A stretch of DNA of 64,000 bases from Oceaniglobus indicus (GTDB taxonomy: Bacteria > Pseudomonadota > Alphaproteobacteria > Rhodobacterales > Rhodobacteraceae), in the NCBI RefSeq assembly GCF_002751875.1, contig NZ_NMZM01000012.1, positions 24,895-88,894 on the forward strand. The letters run 5' to 3'. A program made the position numbers and the translations under genes. Under the pieces are notes generated by a model, which saw only the letters and a list, made by a program, of their open reading frames with translations, searched no databases and was not told where the DNA came from. This document shows positions 41,492 to 51,475 of the stretch, piece by piece. The first letter of the stretch is position 1. Every line of letters starts with the position of its first letter.

Positions 41492-42800
41492 CTTTCGCTG
41501 CCTTGATATAGGTCATCGGATTGACGGCTTTTCCGCCCACACGCACCTCGTAGTGAAGATGGGTTCCGGTGGAACGTCCGGAATTCCCCATATCACCGAT
41601 CCGGTCCCCGCGCGAGACCCTTTGACCGACCTTGACGCGAATCTTCGACTGGTGTGCGTAACGTGTCTCGATCCCGAACTCGTGCTGGATCTTCACCAGA
41701 CGACCATAACCCGACTGCCAGCCGGCGTGGGTCACGACACCGTCGGCGGTCGCATAGATCGGGGTGCCATAGCTGGCGGCGAAATCGGTTCCGGCGTGCA
41801 GCCGGCCCCAGCGATGACCGAACCCCGAGGTAAAGCGGAACGCATCCTTGAGCGGCAGCGCGAACGGCGCCTTCTGTGCCGCGATCCGGTAAAGGTTCAT
41901 GCGATCCAGCTTGTCGAGAATGCCGTTGGCACGGGCGCTGTCGGGATCGGGCTGTTGGCCCTTGGTCGAGAAGGTGATCGGCGTCAGCGGACCGCCCTGG
42001 CCGGAATACCCCTTGCGAACGGCATTCAGAAGATTGTCGGTATCCAGCCCGGCCGCGCGGAACATCTTGTCCAGCGGGGTCACGGAAATTGCCAGCGCAT
42101 CTTCCAGCTGGGTGAAGATCTGTTCGTTGCGCATCTCGACGGTGCGGCGGTTGTTGATGACTTCCTCGGCGAAGGCTTCGGCCTCGGCCGCCTGGCCGGC
42201 CATGATGTCACGCTCTGCCGCGGTCGTGTCCAGCGCGGCGGACAGATAGTCCAGCGTGTTCTCGGCGTCGTGCATGCGGCCTTTTTCCGAATCGGACAGC
42301 CCGGCGACATCCAGTTGCGTCTGAAGCGTATCGGCCTCATCGCGGGCGGTGTCGCGTTCGTCGATGGTGCGCCGCAGCGTGTCCTGCGTCAGACCGATTC
42401 CGGTTTCCAGTTCGGCGCGGCGTGCTTCGGATTCCAGCAGGCTGGACTGCATGCGCGATACCTGGGCGAGGGCCGAGTTGAAACGTTCCTGGGCGGCGTG
42501 GGCCTCGGCCGCGCGCATGTCGCGTTCCTCGGACAGGGCGTTCAGCCGCTTTTCATAGGTTGCCTGCTCGCGCTTGACCTGGTCGCGCACGTTGCCCGAC
42601 CCGATCGTGTCCATCAGCAGGATCGCCGATGCGACGATCGTCCATCCGACAACGACTGCGGATCCCGAAATCGCGAGAAGCTGAGTCGTCGAAGAAAGGC
42701 GCACAAAGCGGGTTTCGGTTTCGGATTTGAGAAACAACCGCTGCTCGGGGAAGGCGCGTTGCACTGCTGCCTTCACCAGATTTGTCTTATGAGTCTTCAA
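41481..42800 (-). CDS. M23 (LytM) metallopeptidase with coiled-coil region
   Basis: A ~439-residue envelope peptidase. N-terminal cytosolic stretch, one transmembrane helix near residues 42-64, a long coiled coil (about 70-220), and the C-terminal LytM domain with zinc ligands in GRLHAGTDFAAS (His, Asp) and TGTHLHYEV (His-x-His). It should cleave peptidoglycan cross-links under control of the coupled bactofilin. I prefer a TTG start at 42800, where the conserved LKTHKTNLVKAAVQRAFPE begins; the upstream extension also starts with TTG and has no conserved sequence. Confidence 0.82.
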   Translation of the reverse strand: MKTHKTNLVKAAVQRAFPEQRLFLKSETETRFVRLSSTTQLLAISGSAVVVGWTIVASAILLMDTIGSGNVRDQVKREQATYEKRLNALSEERDMRAAEAHAAQERFNSALAQVSRMQSSLLESEARRAELETGIGLTQDTLRRTIDERDTARDEADTLQTQLDVAGLSDSEKGRMHDAENTLDYLSAALDTTAAERDIMAGQAAEAEAFAEEVINNRRTVEMRNEQIFTQLEDALAISVTPLDKMFRAAGLDTDNLLNAVRKGYSGQGGPLTPITFSTKGQQPDPDSARANGILDKLDRMNLYRIAAQKAPFALPLKDAFRFTSGFGHRWGRLHAGTDFAASYGTPIYATADGVVTHAGWQSGYGRLVKIQHEFGIETRYAHQSKIRVKVGQRVSRGDRIGDMGNSGRSTGTHLHYEVRVGGKAVNPMTYIKAAKDVF

Positions 42801-43027
42801 GTGATCCGTCCCGTTACTTGCGTCCGTAAGCGTCGCCGCGAACGTCCCCACGTTCGCCACGGTTTGACTAGCCGTCCCGCCCGGCGTTCGCAATGATTTT
42901 GCTCAACTCCCTGACTGTGGGCGCTAAATTGCCCCGGCTTGGGCGGATTCTCGCCGACCGGTGCGACAATCGGTGCAGGTGCGGAACCCGCGGCGGATGG
43001 TCGAAAATGCCCGTCGGCACCGTTGCG

Positions 43028-43522
43028 TCATTCAACTTGGCCGTGTGCGCCGCCCGTCAATTCGCCCACCGCGGCCTGCACCTCATCGACGTGGCCGGGC
43101 ACTTTCACCTTGCGCCAGACCTGCGCGATGGTGCCATCGGCCCCGACCACGAAGGTGGCGCGTTCGATGCCCATGAAGGTCTTGCCATACATTTTCTTCT
43201 CGACCCATACGCCATAGGCCGTGCACACCGCCGCGTCCTCGTCCGAAAGCAGGGCGATCGACAGGTCGTGCTTGTCGCGGAACCGGTCGTGCTTGGCCAC
43301 GCTGTCCGCGGAAATCCCCAGCACCGTTGCGCCGCGCGCGGCAAAATCGGCGGCCTTTTCGCTGAAGTCGATGGCTTCGCGGGTGCAGCCGGGCGTGTCA
43401 TCGCGCGGATAGAAATAAACCACGACCGGGGCGCCGGCCAGATCGGCCAGACTGACCGTGCCGCCGCCGTCGCGGGGCAGGGTGAAATCGGGTGCCTTCT
43501 GGCCTGTCAGGGGGTCGGTCAT
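43028..43522 (-). CDS. bcp: Thiol peroxidase of the Bcp/PrxQ family
   Basis: A 164-residue atypical peroxiredoxin. The peroxidatic Cys lies in YPRDDTPGCTREAIDF near residue 46. The usual PrxQ resolving Cys five residues later is absent (Ile-Asp follow), so it may use a 1-Cys mechanism or the Cys in AAVCTAYGVW near 97. It reduces hydroperoxides with thioredoxin-type donors in the cytosol. It is divergent from the large AsmA-like gene. Confidence 0.9.
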   Translation of the reverse strand: MTDPLTGQKAPDFTLPRDGGGTVSLADLAGAPVVVYFYPRDDTPGCTREAIDFSEKAADFAARGATVLGISADSVAKHDRFRDKHDLSIALLSDEDAAVCTAYGVWVEKKMYGKTFMGIERATFVVGADGTIAQVWRKVKVPGHVDEVQAAVGELTGGAHGQVE

Positions 43523-43611
43523 GGCGACGTGATCTCCGGCTGGTGGATTGGCGGTTTCGTTTACCGCCCGCAGGGGCGAAGATAAAGGCCGTCAGGGAAA
43601 CGGATCGGACG

Positions 43612-46600
43612 ATGGCGCGACACGGCGCGGGGACAGGGGGGGCGACCCCGCAACAAAGACATGCGCGCGGCCACACTGCCGCGCGCCCGCGCCGTCCCGT
43701 GCGTCGCACCGTGATGTTCTTCTTTCGCTGGACCTTCCGCGCGGTGTTGCTGACGATCCTGCTGGCCCTGGGGTTGTGGATCGTCAGCGGCCGTGAACTG
43801 CCGCTGCCCGGCTGGATCACCGCGCGCGTCGAGATGCGGATGAACGAGGGGCTGGAACTGGGCTCGGTCGGGCTGGGCGGGATGTCGTTCGTCCTGGACG
43901 GTGACGGCGTGCCGCGTCTCAGCCTGCTGGATGTGACGCTGCGCAACACCGACGGCAGCGATATCGCGAACCTCGAACGGGTGCAGGCCGCCTTTGACCC
44001 GGGGGCGTTGCTGGCGCGCCGCATCGCGCCGCGCACCCTGCGGCTGGACGGGGCCGATGTGAGGATCCGGCGCGACGCGGAGGGTGGGTTCGAATTGTCG
44101 TTCGGATTGGTGCCGCGGCAATTTCCCGGTATCGCCGCCATCCTGAACGTCGCGGACCGGTTGTTCGCCGAGGGCGCGCTGGACCGGCTGGACGGGATCG
44201 AGATCGCGGGGCTGGACGTCACGCTGGAGGATGCGCGATCGGCCCGGGTCTGGTCGATCGACGATGCCACGCTCAGCCTGCGGCCCGAGACCCGCGGCCT
44301 GAACCTGATGCTGAACGCCGAGGTGTTCAACGGCACCGACGATCTGGCACGGCTGGCGCTGTCGATGCGCACCTTCCGCGATGGTGGGCGGGCGGCGATC
44401 ATCGCCAACATCGATGGGGTCGATGCCCGCGACATCGCGGTTCAGACGCCCGCGCTGGCCTTCCTGTCGCTGCTGGATGCGCCGATTTCGGGGGCTTTGC
44501 GGGCCACGCTGACGCAATCGGGCGCCTTGGCCGATCTGGCCGGAACGCTTGAGATCGGCGCCGGCCTGCTGACCCCGGCGGGGCAGGGCGCGCCGCTGCG
44601 GTTCGACAACGCCAAGGCCTATTTCGACTACTCCGCGGCGGCGCAAAAGGTGACCTTTTCGCAGATCGCGGTAGAAGGCGAACACCTGAGCCTGCAGGCC
44701 CGCGGCCAGGCCTATCTGCGCAACATCGATTCGCGGGGCCGTCCCGGCGCGCTGGTGACGCAGCTTTCGCTGGACAGCCTGCGCATCCCGCCCCTGGGGT
44801 TCTTCCAGGGGCCGGTGACGTTCGATCAGGGATCGGCCGATGTGCGCCTGCGGCTGAACCCCTTCGGCGTCGATATCGGCCAACTGGTGCTGAGCGAGGA
44901 CACCGACACCGGCCGGCGCGATTATGTCATGCAGGGTCAGGCGGATGCGCGGCCGGATGGCTGGCACCTGGCGCTGGACTTCAAGACCGATACCGTGCCG
45001 GTGGCGCGTGGCTATGACTTCTGGCCGGTCCCCGTCGCCGCAAAAACGCGACAGTGGCTGACCGAGAACATTTCAGGCGGCCGGCTGTTCAACGTCGCCG
45101 GCGGATTGCGCAAGTCGCCGGGCGCGAAGCCGGAACTGGCCGTGACCTTCGGATTCGACGGCGCGTCGGTGCGGTATCTGCGTGACATGCCGCCGATCAC
45201 CGGTGCCACCGGATATGCGGCGGTGGGCGATCACCGGTTTTCGCTGACACTGGACGCGGGGCAGGTCGCCGCGTCGCCGCAGCGCGTCATCGACGTCGCC
45301 GGTTCGACGCTGGTCGTGCCCGACACCCGGCAAAAACCGGCCCGCGGCGAGATTTCGGTGCGCACCGACAGTGATCTGACGGCGCTGATGACCCTGCTGC
45401 GCGGCCCGCCCCTGAACGTGATGGCCGACAGTGCGCTGGGCCCGGACCTGGCCGAGGCGCACGCAAGGATGCAGGCCGACCTGGGGCTGGTGTTCGCGAA
45501 GGGGCAGACGCCCGACGATATCGACCTGGCGGTCGAGGGCACCCTGGACAACCTGACATCGACCACGCTGATACCCGGCCGCACGCTGGCCGCGCGGCAG
45601 CTGGCGGTCACGGTCGGGCGCGAAGCGGTCGTGGTGTCGGGCGATGCGACGCTGGACGGGGTGGCGGCCAGCGGGCGCTGGCGGCTGGACCGGGTGCCAG
45701 GCGGCGGCGGCGCAAGCCGCGTGAACGCGCAGGTCGAGCTGAGCGCCGACGCGGTGCGCCGCCTGGGGATCGCACTGCCCGAGGGCAGCGTTTCGGGGCG
45801 CGGCACCGGTGCTCTGACCGTCGACCTGGCGAAAGGGCAGCCGCCGCGCCTGACGCTGACCAGCGATCTTGCCGGGATCGGCCTGTCGCTGGATGCGCTG
45901 GGTTGGTCCAAGGCCCGTTCCACAAAGGGCGCGCTGGAGGTCGCCGCGACCCTTGGCGCAACCCCGGTGGTGGATCGCATCACGCTGGCCGCGCCCGGCC
46001 TGGACGCCGCGGGCCGCATCAGCCTGCGCCCCGATGGCGGCGGGCTGAAACAGGCGTCGTTCCAGCGTGTGCGCCTGAACGGCTGGCTGGACGCGCCCGT
46101 CGTTCTGACCGGGCGCGGCAAGGGCGTGCCGCCCGCCGTGGCGGTCAACGGCGGAGCGGTCGATTTCAGACGCGCGATCAAGGGTCTCGGCGGCAGCCGC
46201 GGCGGTGCGGGCGGCCCGCGCGGGCCCATAGCGTTGAATCTGGACCGTCTGGAAATGACCGAGGGGATCGCGCTGACCGGCGTGGTCGCGCGGCTGGCGG
46301 CCGGGCGCGCCACCAGCGGCGGCTTTTCCGCCCGCATCAACGGCGGCACCCCGGTTCAGGGCGAACTGGCGGGGGGGCCGCGCGGCGTCACCGTGCGCCT
46401 GCGCGCCAACGACGCCGGTGGCGTGCTGCGCGATGCGGGTCTGGTGAAGAACGCCTATGACGGGCCGATGAACCTGCTGTTGCAGCCCACCGGCGATCCC
46501 GGCACCTATGACGGCACGTTGGAGGTCGGGCGGATCCGCATCCGCGGCGCCCCGGCCATCGCCGACCTGTTGGGCGCGATTTCGGTGGTCGGCCTGCTGG

Positions 46601-46953
46601 AACAGCTGAACGGCGACGGATTGGTGTTCGATCGCACCCAGGCCAGTTTCCGGCTGACCCCGGCCCAGGTGATCCTGTATCAGGGCAGTGCCACCGGCGC
46701 GTCGCTCGGCATCTCGCTGGACGGGGTTTACCGGTTGGCGGACAAGCGGATCGACATGCAGGGGGTGATCTCGCCGATCTACCTGCTGAACGGGATCGGC
46801 GCGATCTTGACGCGGCGCGGCGAGGGGTTGTTCGGGTTCAACTTCACCCTCAGGGGAGCCGCAGCGCGACCGGCGGTTTCGGTCAATCCGCTGTCGATCC
46901 TGACGCCCGGGATGTTTCGCGAGCTGTTCCGCCGCCCGCCGCCCACGCGGTGA
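43612..46953 (+). CDS. AsmA/YhdP-like (DUF3971) envelope protein
   Basis: An 1113-residue protein with a single N-terminal transmembrane helix (about residues 37-55, LLTILLALGLWIVSG) followed by a ~1050-residue periplasmic beta-rich body and a DUF3971/AsmA_2-like C-terminus (residues ~960-1100, LLEQLNGDGLVFDRTQASFR, SLGISLDGVYRLADKRIDMQ). YhdP-family proteins bridge the inner and outer membranes and are implicated in phospholipid transport. The ATG at 43612 gives a short basic N-terminus before the helix; the frame is open further upstream into the bcp gene. Confidence 0.85.
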   Translation: MARHGAGTGGATPQQRHARGHTAARPRRPVRRTVMFFFRWTFRAVLLTILLALGLWIVSGRELPLPGWITARVEMRMNEGLELGSVGLGGMSFVLDGDGVPRLSLLDVTLRNTDGSDIANLERVQAAFDPGALLARRIAPRTLRLDGADVRIRRDAEGGFELSFGLVPRQFPGIAAILNVADRLFAEGALDRLDGIEIAGLDVTLEDARSARVWSIDDATLSLRPETRGLNLMLNAEVFNGTDDLARLALSMRTFRDGGRAAIIANIDGVDARDIAVQTPALAFLSLLDAPISGALRATLTQSGALADLAGTLEIGAGLLTPAGQGAPLRFDNAKAYFDYSAAAQKVTFSQIAVEGEHLSLQARGQAYLRNIDSRGRPGALVTQLSLDSLRIPPLGFFQGPVTFDQGSADVRLRLNPFGVDIGQLVLSEDTDTGRRDYVMQGQADARPDGWHLALDFKTDTVPVARGYDFWPVPVAAKTRQWLTENISGGRLFNVAGGLRKSPGAKPELAVTFGFDGASVRYLRDMPPITGATGYAAVGDHRFSLTLDAGQVAASPQRVIDVAGSTLVVPDTRQKPARGEISVRTDSDLTALMTLLRGPPLNVMADSALGPDLAEAHARMQADLGLVFAKGQTPDDIDLAVEGTLDNLTSTTLIPGRTLAARQLAVTVGREAVVVSGDATLDGVAASGRWRLDRVPGGGGASRVNAQVELSADAVRRLGIALPEGSVSGRGTGALTVDLAKGQPPRLTLTSDLAGIGLSLDALGWSKARSTKGALEVAATLGATPVVDRITLAAPGLDAAGRISLRPDGGGLKQASFQRVRLNGWLDAPVVLTGRGKGVPPAVAVNGGAVDFRRAIKGLGGSRGGAGGPRGPIALNLDRLEMTEGIALTGVVARLAAGRATSGGFSARINGGTPVQGELAGGPRGVTVRLRANDAGGVLRDAGLVKNAYDGPMNLLLQPTGDPGTYDGTLEVGRIRIRGAPAIADLLGAISVVGLLEQLNGDGLVFDRTQASFRLTPAQVILYQGSATGASLGISLDGVYRLADKRIDMQGVISPIYLLNGIGAILTRRGEGLFGFNFTLRGAAARPAVSVNPLSILTPGMFRELFRRPPPTR

Positions 46954-47049
46954 CCGTGCGCCCGGGGCGAGGGTTCGGAAGATGAGTATTTGGATCGGTA
47001 AGAAGCAGGGGCGGTTGACGCCCTGCGGACGGAGTTCCAGAAGGGCGCC

Positions 47050-48162
47050 ATGAAACTGTCCGATTTCGATTTCGATCTGCCCGAAGACCTGATCGCCACG
47101 CGACCGGCGCGCCCACGGTCGTCGGCGCGGCTTTTGGTGGCGGACGGTGATGCGATCACCGATGCACGTGTCACCGACCTGGCGACATGGCTGCGGCCTG
47201 GCGACCGGTTGGTTCTGAACGATACCAAGGTGATTCCCGCCCGCCTGAGCGGTCAGCGGTTCCGCGACGGGGCCGAAGGCCATCGCGCCGCGAAGATCGA
47301 GGTGACGCTTCTGGATCCTGCGCCGGACGGCAGGTGGCGCGCCTTGCTGAAGCCGCTGCGCAAGATCCGCGACGGCGAGGAGATCGTGTTTTCCGACGGT
47401 TTGGCGGCGCGGCTGGTGTCGCGCGACGCGGGCACTGCAACGCTGGCGTTCAATGTCACGGGGGCGGCGTTCGATGCGGCGCTCGAGGCCGCGGGGCAGA
47501 TGCCGCTGCCGCCCTATATCGCCGCGCGGCGGCCCGCCGATGCGCAGGATCGCGAGGATTACCAGACGCTGTGGGCGCGCCACGCGGGGGCGGTGGCGGC
47601 GCCGACGGCCTCGTTGCATTTCGACGATGCGGTGATGGACGCGCTGGCGGCCCGGGGGGTCGATCTGACCCATGTGACGCTGCATGTCGGCGCGGGAACC
47701 TTCCTGCCGGTCAAGGTGGATGACATCGCCGATCACAGGATGCACGCGGAATGGGGCGCCGTCAGCCCGGCCGCCGCGGCCGAGATCAACGCCACCAGGG
47801 CCGCCGGTGGGCGCGTCATTCCGGTCGGCACCACGGCGCTGCGCCTGATCGAAAGCGCGGCCATCGGGCCCGGTGAAATCGCACCATGGACCGGCGAGAC
47901 CGATATCTTCATCACGCCCGGCTTTGAATTTCGGATTGCCGACGCGCTGATGACCAACTTCCATCTGCCAAGATCGACGCTGATGATGCTGGTGTCGGCT
48001 TTGATGGGGCCGGAACGGATCCGCCGGATCTATGCCCATGCGATTGCCGAGCGCTATCGCTTTTTCTCTTACGGGGACGCGTCGCTTCTGTTACCGCCCG
48101 CCAACGGCGGGCGTCGGGCGGACGGTGATCCGGCATCGACGGGCCAGGCCCGGCGGCCATAG
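47050..48162 (+). CDS. queA: S-adenosylmethionine:tRNA ribosyltransferase-isomerase
   Basis: A 370-residue enzyme, slightly longer than typical, with an extra Arg/Gly tail after residue 350. It transfers ribosyl from AdoMet to 7-aminomethyl-7-deazaguanine in tRNA during queuosine synthesis. Recognisable motifs are [20 protein letters not shown] at the start, [16 protein letters not shown] near 57, [10 protein letters not shown] near 155, PTASLHFDD near 188, [11 protein letters not shown] near 215 and [20 protein letters not shown] near 300. AGAAGGG precedes the ATG. Confidence 0.95.
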   Translation: MKLSDFDFDLPEDLIATRPARPRSSARLLVADGDAITDARVTDLATWLRPGDRLVLNDTKVIPARLSGQRFRDGAEGHRAAKIEVTLLDPAPDGRWRALLKPLRKIRDGEEIVFSDGLAARLVSRDAGTATLAFNVTGAAFDAALEAAGQMPLPPYIAARRPADAQDREDYQTLWARHAGAVAAPTASLHFDDAVMDALAARGVDLTHVTLHVGAGTFLPVKVDDIADHRMHAEWGAVSPAAAAEINATRAAGGRVIPVGTTALRLIESAAIGPGEIAPWTGETDIFITPGFEFRIADALMTNFHLPRSTLMMLVSALMGPERIRRIYAHAIAERYRFFSYGDASLLLPPANGGRRADGDPASTGQARRP

Positions 48163-48187
48163 GGCCCAAATCGGAGGCGAAACGCAG

Positions 48188-49447
48188 ATGATTCAGGTTA
48201 TACGCACATCCTGGCCGCTGTTCCTGGGCATGGGTCTGCTCATGGTCGGAAACGGCCTTCAGGGAACGCTTTTGGGTGTTCGCGGCAGCATCGAGGGATT
48301 CTCGACCTTCGAGATGTCCGTGGTGATGTCTGCCTATTTCGTCGGGTTCCTCGGCGGATCGCGGATCGCGCCCGAGATGATCCGGCGGGTGGGGCATGTG
48401 CGCGTGTTTGCCGCACTCGGCTCGTTCATTTCGGCCATTCTCATCCTGTATCCGTCGATTGCCGACCCCTGGGTCTGGACCGGGTTGCGGGTTCTGATCG
48501 GGTTCTGTTTTTCGGCCGTCTATGTCACCGCCGAAAGCTGGCTGAACAATGCCGCGACCAATGAAACGCGCGGCCAGTCGTTGTCGCTCTACATGATCGT
48601 TCAGATGCTCGGCATCATCTCGGCCCAGGGGATCGTCGTGCTGGGGGATCCTTCGGGGTTCATCCTGTTCGTCATTCCATCGGTCCTGGTGTCGATCTCG
48701 TTCGCGCCCATTCTGCTTTCGGTCAACCCGACGCCCGCCTTCGACACGACAAAACCGATGAGCCTGAAAACCCTTTATGCGGTGTCGCCGACGGGGTGTG
48801 TCGGGATGTTCCTGCTGGGCGGGGTGATTTCCGCACAGTTCGGCATGGCCGCCGTCTATGGTGCGCAGGCCGGGCTGAGCGTGCCGCAGATTTCGCTGTT
48901 CATTGCGATGATCTATGTCGGCGGCCTGGTCATCCAGTTTCCGGTGGGGTGGTTGTCTGACCGCTTTGATCGCCGGGTGCTGATCTGTTCGACCGCTCTG
49001 GTCGGATCGGCGGCGACGATGGTCGGTGCCGTTCTGGGCGCCGAATTCGCAACGCTTCTGATCGTCGGATTCGTGATCGGGGGGGTGGCCAACCCGCTGT
49101 ATGCGCTGTTGATCGCCTATACCAACGATTATCTCGAGGCCGAGGATATGGCCGCTGCATCGGGCGGCTTGCTGTTCATCAACGGGATCGGCGCCGTTGC
49201 CGGCCCGTTGATCGTCGGCTGGATGATGAGCGTGATCGGGCCGGCCGGGTTCTGGGTGTTCATGTCCACCTTGATGCTGATCCTCGGGGTCTATTGTCTG
49301 TATCGCATGACCCAGCGCGCGTCGCCGGATGAAACCTCGGCCTATGTCGCCGTTCTGCCGTCGTCGTCCGCCGTTGTTCTGGAGGCGGCGCAGGAATGGG
49401 CCGTCGAACATGCCGAAGAGGTGCGTGCAGATGACGCTGCTGCCTGA
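48188..49447 (+). CDS. Major facilitator superfamily transporter (TsgA/YcaD-like)
   Basis: A 419-residue protein with 12 predicted helices; GFLGGSRIAPEMIRRVGHVR near residue 52 is the first cytoplasmic loop signature and GWLSDRFDRRVL near 255 the second-half equivalent. It has an acidic cytosolic C-terminal tail of ~35 residues. The substrate cannot be told. The ATG at 48188 follows GGAGG and is 26 bases after queA, so co-transcription is likely. Confidence 0.85.
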   Translation: MIQVIRTSWPLFLGMGLLMVGNGLQGTLLGVRGSIEGFSTFEMSVVMSAYFVGFLGGSRIAPEMIRRVGHVRVFAALGSFISAILILYPSIADPWVWTGLRVLIGFCFSAVYVTAESWLNNAATNETRGQSLSLYMIVQMLGIISAQGIVVLGDPSGFILFVIPSVLVSISFAPILLSVNPTPAFDTTKPMSLKTLYAVSPTGCVGMFLLGGVISAQFGMAAVYGAQAGLSVPQISLFIAMIYVGGLVIQFPVGWLSDRFDRRVLICSTALVGSAATMVGAVLGAEFATLLIVGFVIGGVANPLYALLIAYTNDYLEAEDMAAASGGLLFINGIGAVAGPLIVGWMMSVIGPAGFWVFMSTLMLILGVYCLYRMTQRASPDETSAYVAVLPSSSAVVLEAAQEWAVEHAEEVRADDAAA

Positions 49448-49513
49448 CACGCCTTCGCGCGCCATGCCTTGTCATCGCATCGTTTCTTTGCAACGCTCAA
49501 CGCGGGGGAAGCG

Positions 49514-50119
49514 ATGAGGGAGCGCGTGGCGATGTCGACACCGGACGAGATACTGACCTATTGGCTGGACGAGGTCGGGCCGAAGAAGTGGTATGACAGT
49601 TCCGCCAAGCTGGATGCCGATATTCGGGATCGGTTCCTGGATGACTGGGAAGCATCGCAGAAGGGCGGGCTGGACCATTGGCTGACCTCGCCCTCGGGCA
49701 CGCTGGCCTATATCATTCTGAACGATCAGTTCCCGCGCAACATGTTCCGCGACACCGCAAAGGCGTTCTCGTCCGATGCGGCGGCGATGGCCGCCGCCAA
49801 GATGGCCATCGCGCGCGAATGGGACATGAAGATCGATCCGCCTGCGCGACAGTTCTTCTACATGCCGCTGATGCATTCCGAATGCCTGACCGATCAGGAA
49901 CGGTCGGTGCGCCTGTTTGCCAAGCGCATGGAGGCGGGGGGCAGCAATCTTCTGCATGCGCGGGCACACCGCGAGGTGATCCGCCGCTTCGGGCGGTTCC
50001 CGTATCGCAACGCCGCCTTGGGGCGGTCGATGAATGACAAGGAACGCGTCTTCACCGACGAAGGCGGATATGGCGCGGTGGTCAGCGAGATCCGGTCGGG
50101 CGGCGCGACGTCGGGCTGA
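49514..50119 (+). CDS. DUF924 family protein
   Basis: A 201-residue soluble helical protein of the DUF924 (TPR-like) family. Conserved motifs are LTYWLDEVGPKKWY near residue 13, ILNDQFPRNMFRDTAKAF near 68, and FFYMPLMHSECLTDQERSV near 115. The function is unknown in any organism I can cite. The ATG at 49514 follows GGGGGAAGC. It lies between two MFS genes. Confidence 0.85.
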   Translation: MRERVAMSTPDEILTYWLDEVGPKKWYDSSAKLDADIRDRFLDDWEASQKGGLDHWLTSPSGTLAYIILNDQFPRNMFRDTAKAFSSDAAAMAAAKMAIAREWDMKIDPPARQFFYMPLMHSECLTDQERSVRLFAKRMEAGGSNLLHARAHREVIRRFGRFPYRNAALGRSMNDKERVFTDEGGYGAVVSEIRSGGATSG

Positions 50120-50188
50120 ATGCGGCGGGGCAGGCGATGACGGCCGTCGGATGCCGCTTGCCGGCTGCGCCATTGTCGCGATGACGCC

Positions 50189-51379
50189 ATGAAATCCATC
50201 ACCATGGACGCGCCGGACATATCCGCGGGCGGGTTACCGTTGGATGGTTTGGCAAAGACCGACTGGCTGCGCATTGCGCTTCTGTTCCTGGCCGGCCTGT
50301 TGGCGGCCGCCCAGTTCAGCAAGGTCGCGCTGACCCTTGCACAGCACGCCCAGATGTTCGGGCGCGATGTCGCGTCGGTTGCGGTGCTGGTGTCGTTGAC
50401 CAGCGTGGCCGGCGTGATCTTCGGGGCGAGCGCGGGAATGATCGTCGCGCGTTTCGGTGCGCGTTCGATGTTGGTCGGCGCGCTTGTCCTGGGCGGCGCG
50501 GTGTCGATGCTGCAGGCCGCGGAGCCGGCTTATCCGGTCTATTTCAGTTCGCGACTGGTCGAAGGGTTCTCGCACCTCGTGATCGTCGTCGCCGCCCCCA
50601 CGGCGATGATCGCCGCGGCCCGGACGCAGGATCAGGGCATCGTCATGGGGATCTGGGGCATGTTCTTTGGGGTGTCCTTTGCCGTGTCCGCCATGATCTT
50701 TCCCGGCTTGCTGCGGATTGACGGACTTGGAACCATACTTGCCGGTCACGGCATGGCGCTGTGGTTTTTGGCGGTCGCGCTCTGGTGGCGGCTGCCGCCC
50801 GGCGCGCGAAAGGCGGGGCCGATCGGGCGCGGCCTGCTGGCCGAGCACGTGGCGATCTATCGCGATCCGCATACGGTTGCACCGGCGCTGATCTTCCTCT
50901 GGCATACCTTGTCCTTCGTCGCGCTGTTGACCCTGGCGCCGCCCTTGATGGGATGGGGCGGCACCGCCTTGCCGTTGATGTCGTTGGGCGGCACGTTCCT
51001 GGCCGGCGCGCTGAGCCGGCTGATCGATCCGCTTCGCCTGGCCATCCTGGCGTTCATCGCGTCGGGCGGCACGGCGGCCGCCCTGGTCGTTTGGCCCCAA
51101 TCCGCGACCCTTGTGGTTTGCTATTTCTGCCTCAACGGCCTTGTTCCGGGGGCCAGTTTTGCCGCAATTCCGGCGCTGAACGCGTCGGGACCGTCGCGCG
51201 CGCGGGCCAGCGGGGCGCTGGCGCAGGTGGGCAACATCGGCACGGCATTCGGCACACCGTTTTTCGCTATGACCCTGGCGAACGGAATGTCCGGCCTGTT
51301 CACGCTTGCGGCGTGTCTGTGTGCGGTCGGGGCCCTTTCCATTGTCCTTATCCACAGGAACATGGCCGGCAAGACGTAA
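50189..51379 (+). CDS. Major facilitator superfamily transporter (CynX/NimT-like)
   Basis: A 396-residue protein with about 12 hydrophobic segments and a short N-terminal cytosolic segment. The first-half loop ASAGMIVARFGARSMLVGAL near residue 72 is a variant of the MFS motif A, and ARTQDQGIVMGIWGMFFGVS near 145 fits the CynX/NimT type. Substrate unknown. It ends 13 bases before the LexA box of uvrA. Confidence 0.82.
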   Translation: MKSITMDAPDISAGGLPLDGLAKTDWLRIALLFLAGLLAAAQFSKVALTLAQHAQMFGRDVASVAVLVSLTSVAGVIFGASAGMIVARFGARSMLVGALVLGGAVSMLQAAEPAYPVYFSSRLVEGFSHLVIVVAAPTAMIAAARTQDQGIVMGIWGMFFGVSFAVSAMIFPGLLRIDGLGTILAGHGMALWFLAVALWWRLPPGARKAGPIGRGLLAEHVAIYRDPHTVAPALIFLWHTLSFVALLTLAPPLMGWGGTALPLMSLGGTFLAGALSRLIDPLRLAILAFIASGGTAAALVVWPQSATLVVCYFCLNGLVPGASFAAIPALNASGPSRARASGALAQVGNIGTAFGTPFFAMTLANGMSGLFTLAACLCAVGALSIVLIHRNMAGKT

Positions 51380-51392
51380 AGAAATGGTAAAA

Positions 51393-51407
51393 GTTCGTGA
51401 AATGTTC
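51393..51407 (+). promoter_or_regulatory. LexA (SOS) box upstream of uvrA
   Basis: GTTC-GTGAAAT-GTTC fits the alphaproteobacterial LexA consensus GTTC-N7-GTTC exactly and lies 69 bases before the uvrA start, so uvrA should be SOS-induced. Confidence 0.85.
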
Positions 51408-51475
51408 CAGCGGACGGGTGGCAGACGGCCAGGATACGACTATGTAACCCGCGTTGCTTCAAGGACAGGTGGCCC

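Noticed and set aside
45073..48039. 988-residue minus-strand open frame
   Set aside because: Antisense to the AsmA-like gene and queA; composition is Arg/Gln/His-rich with no domain.
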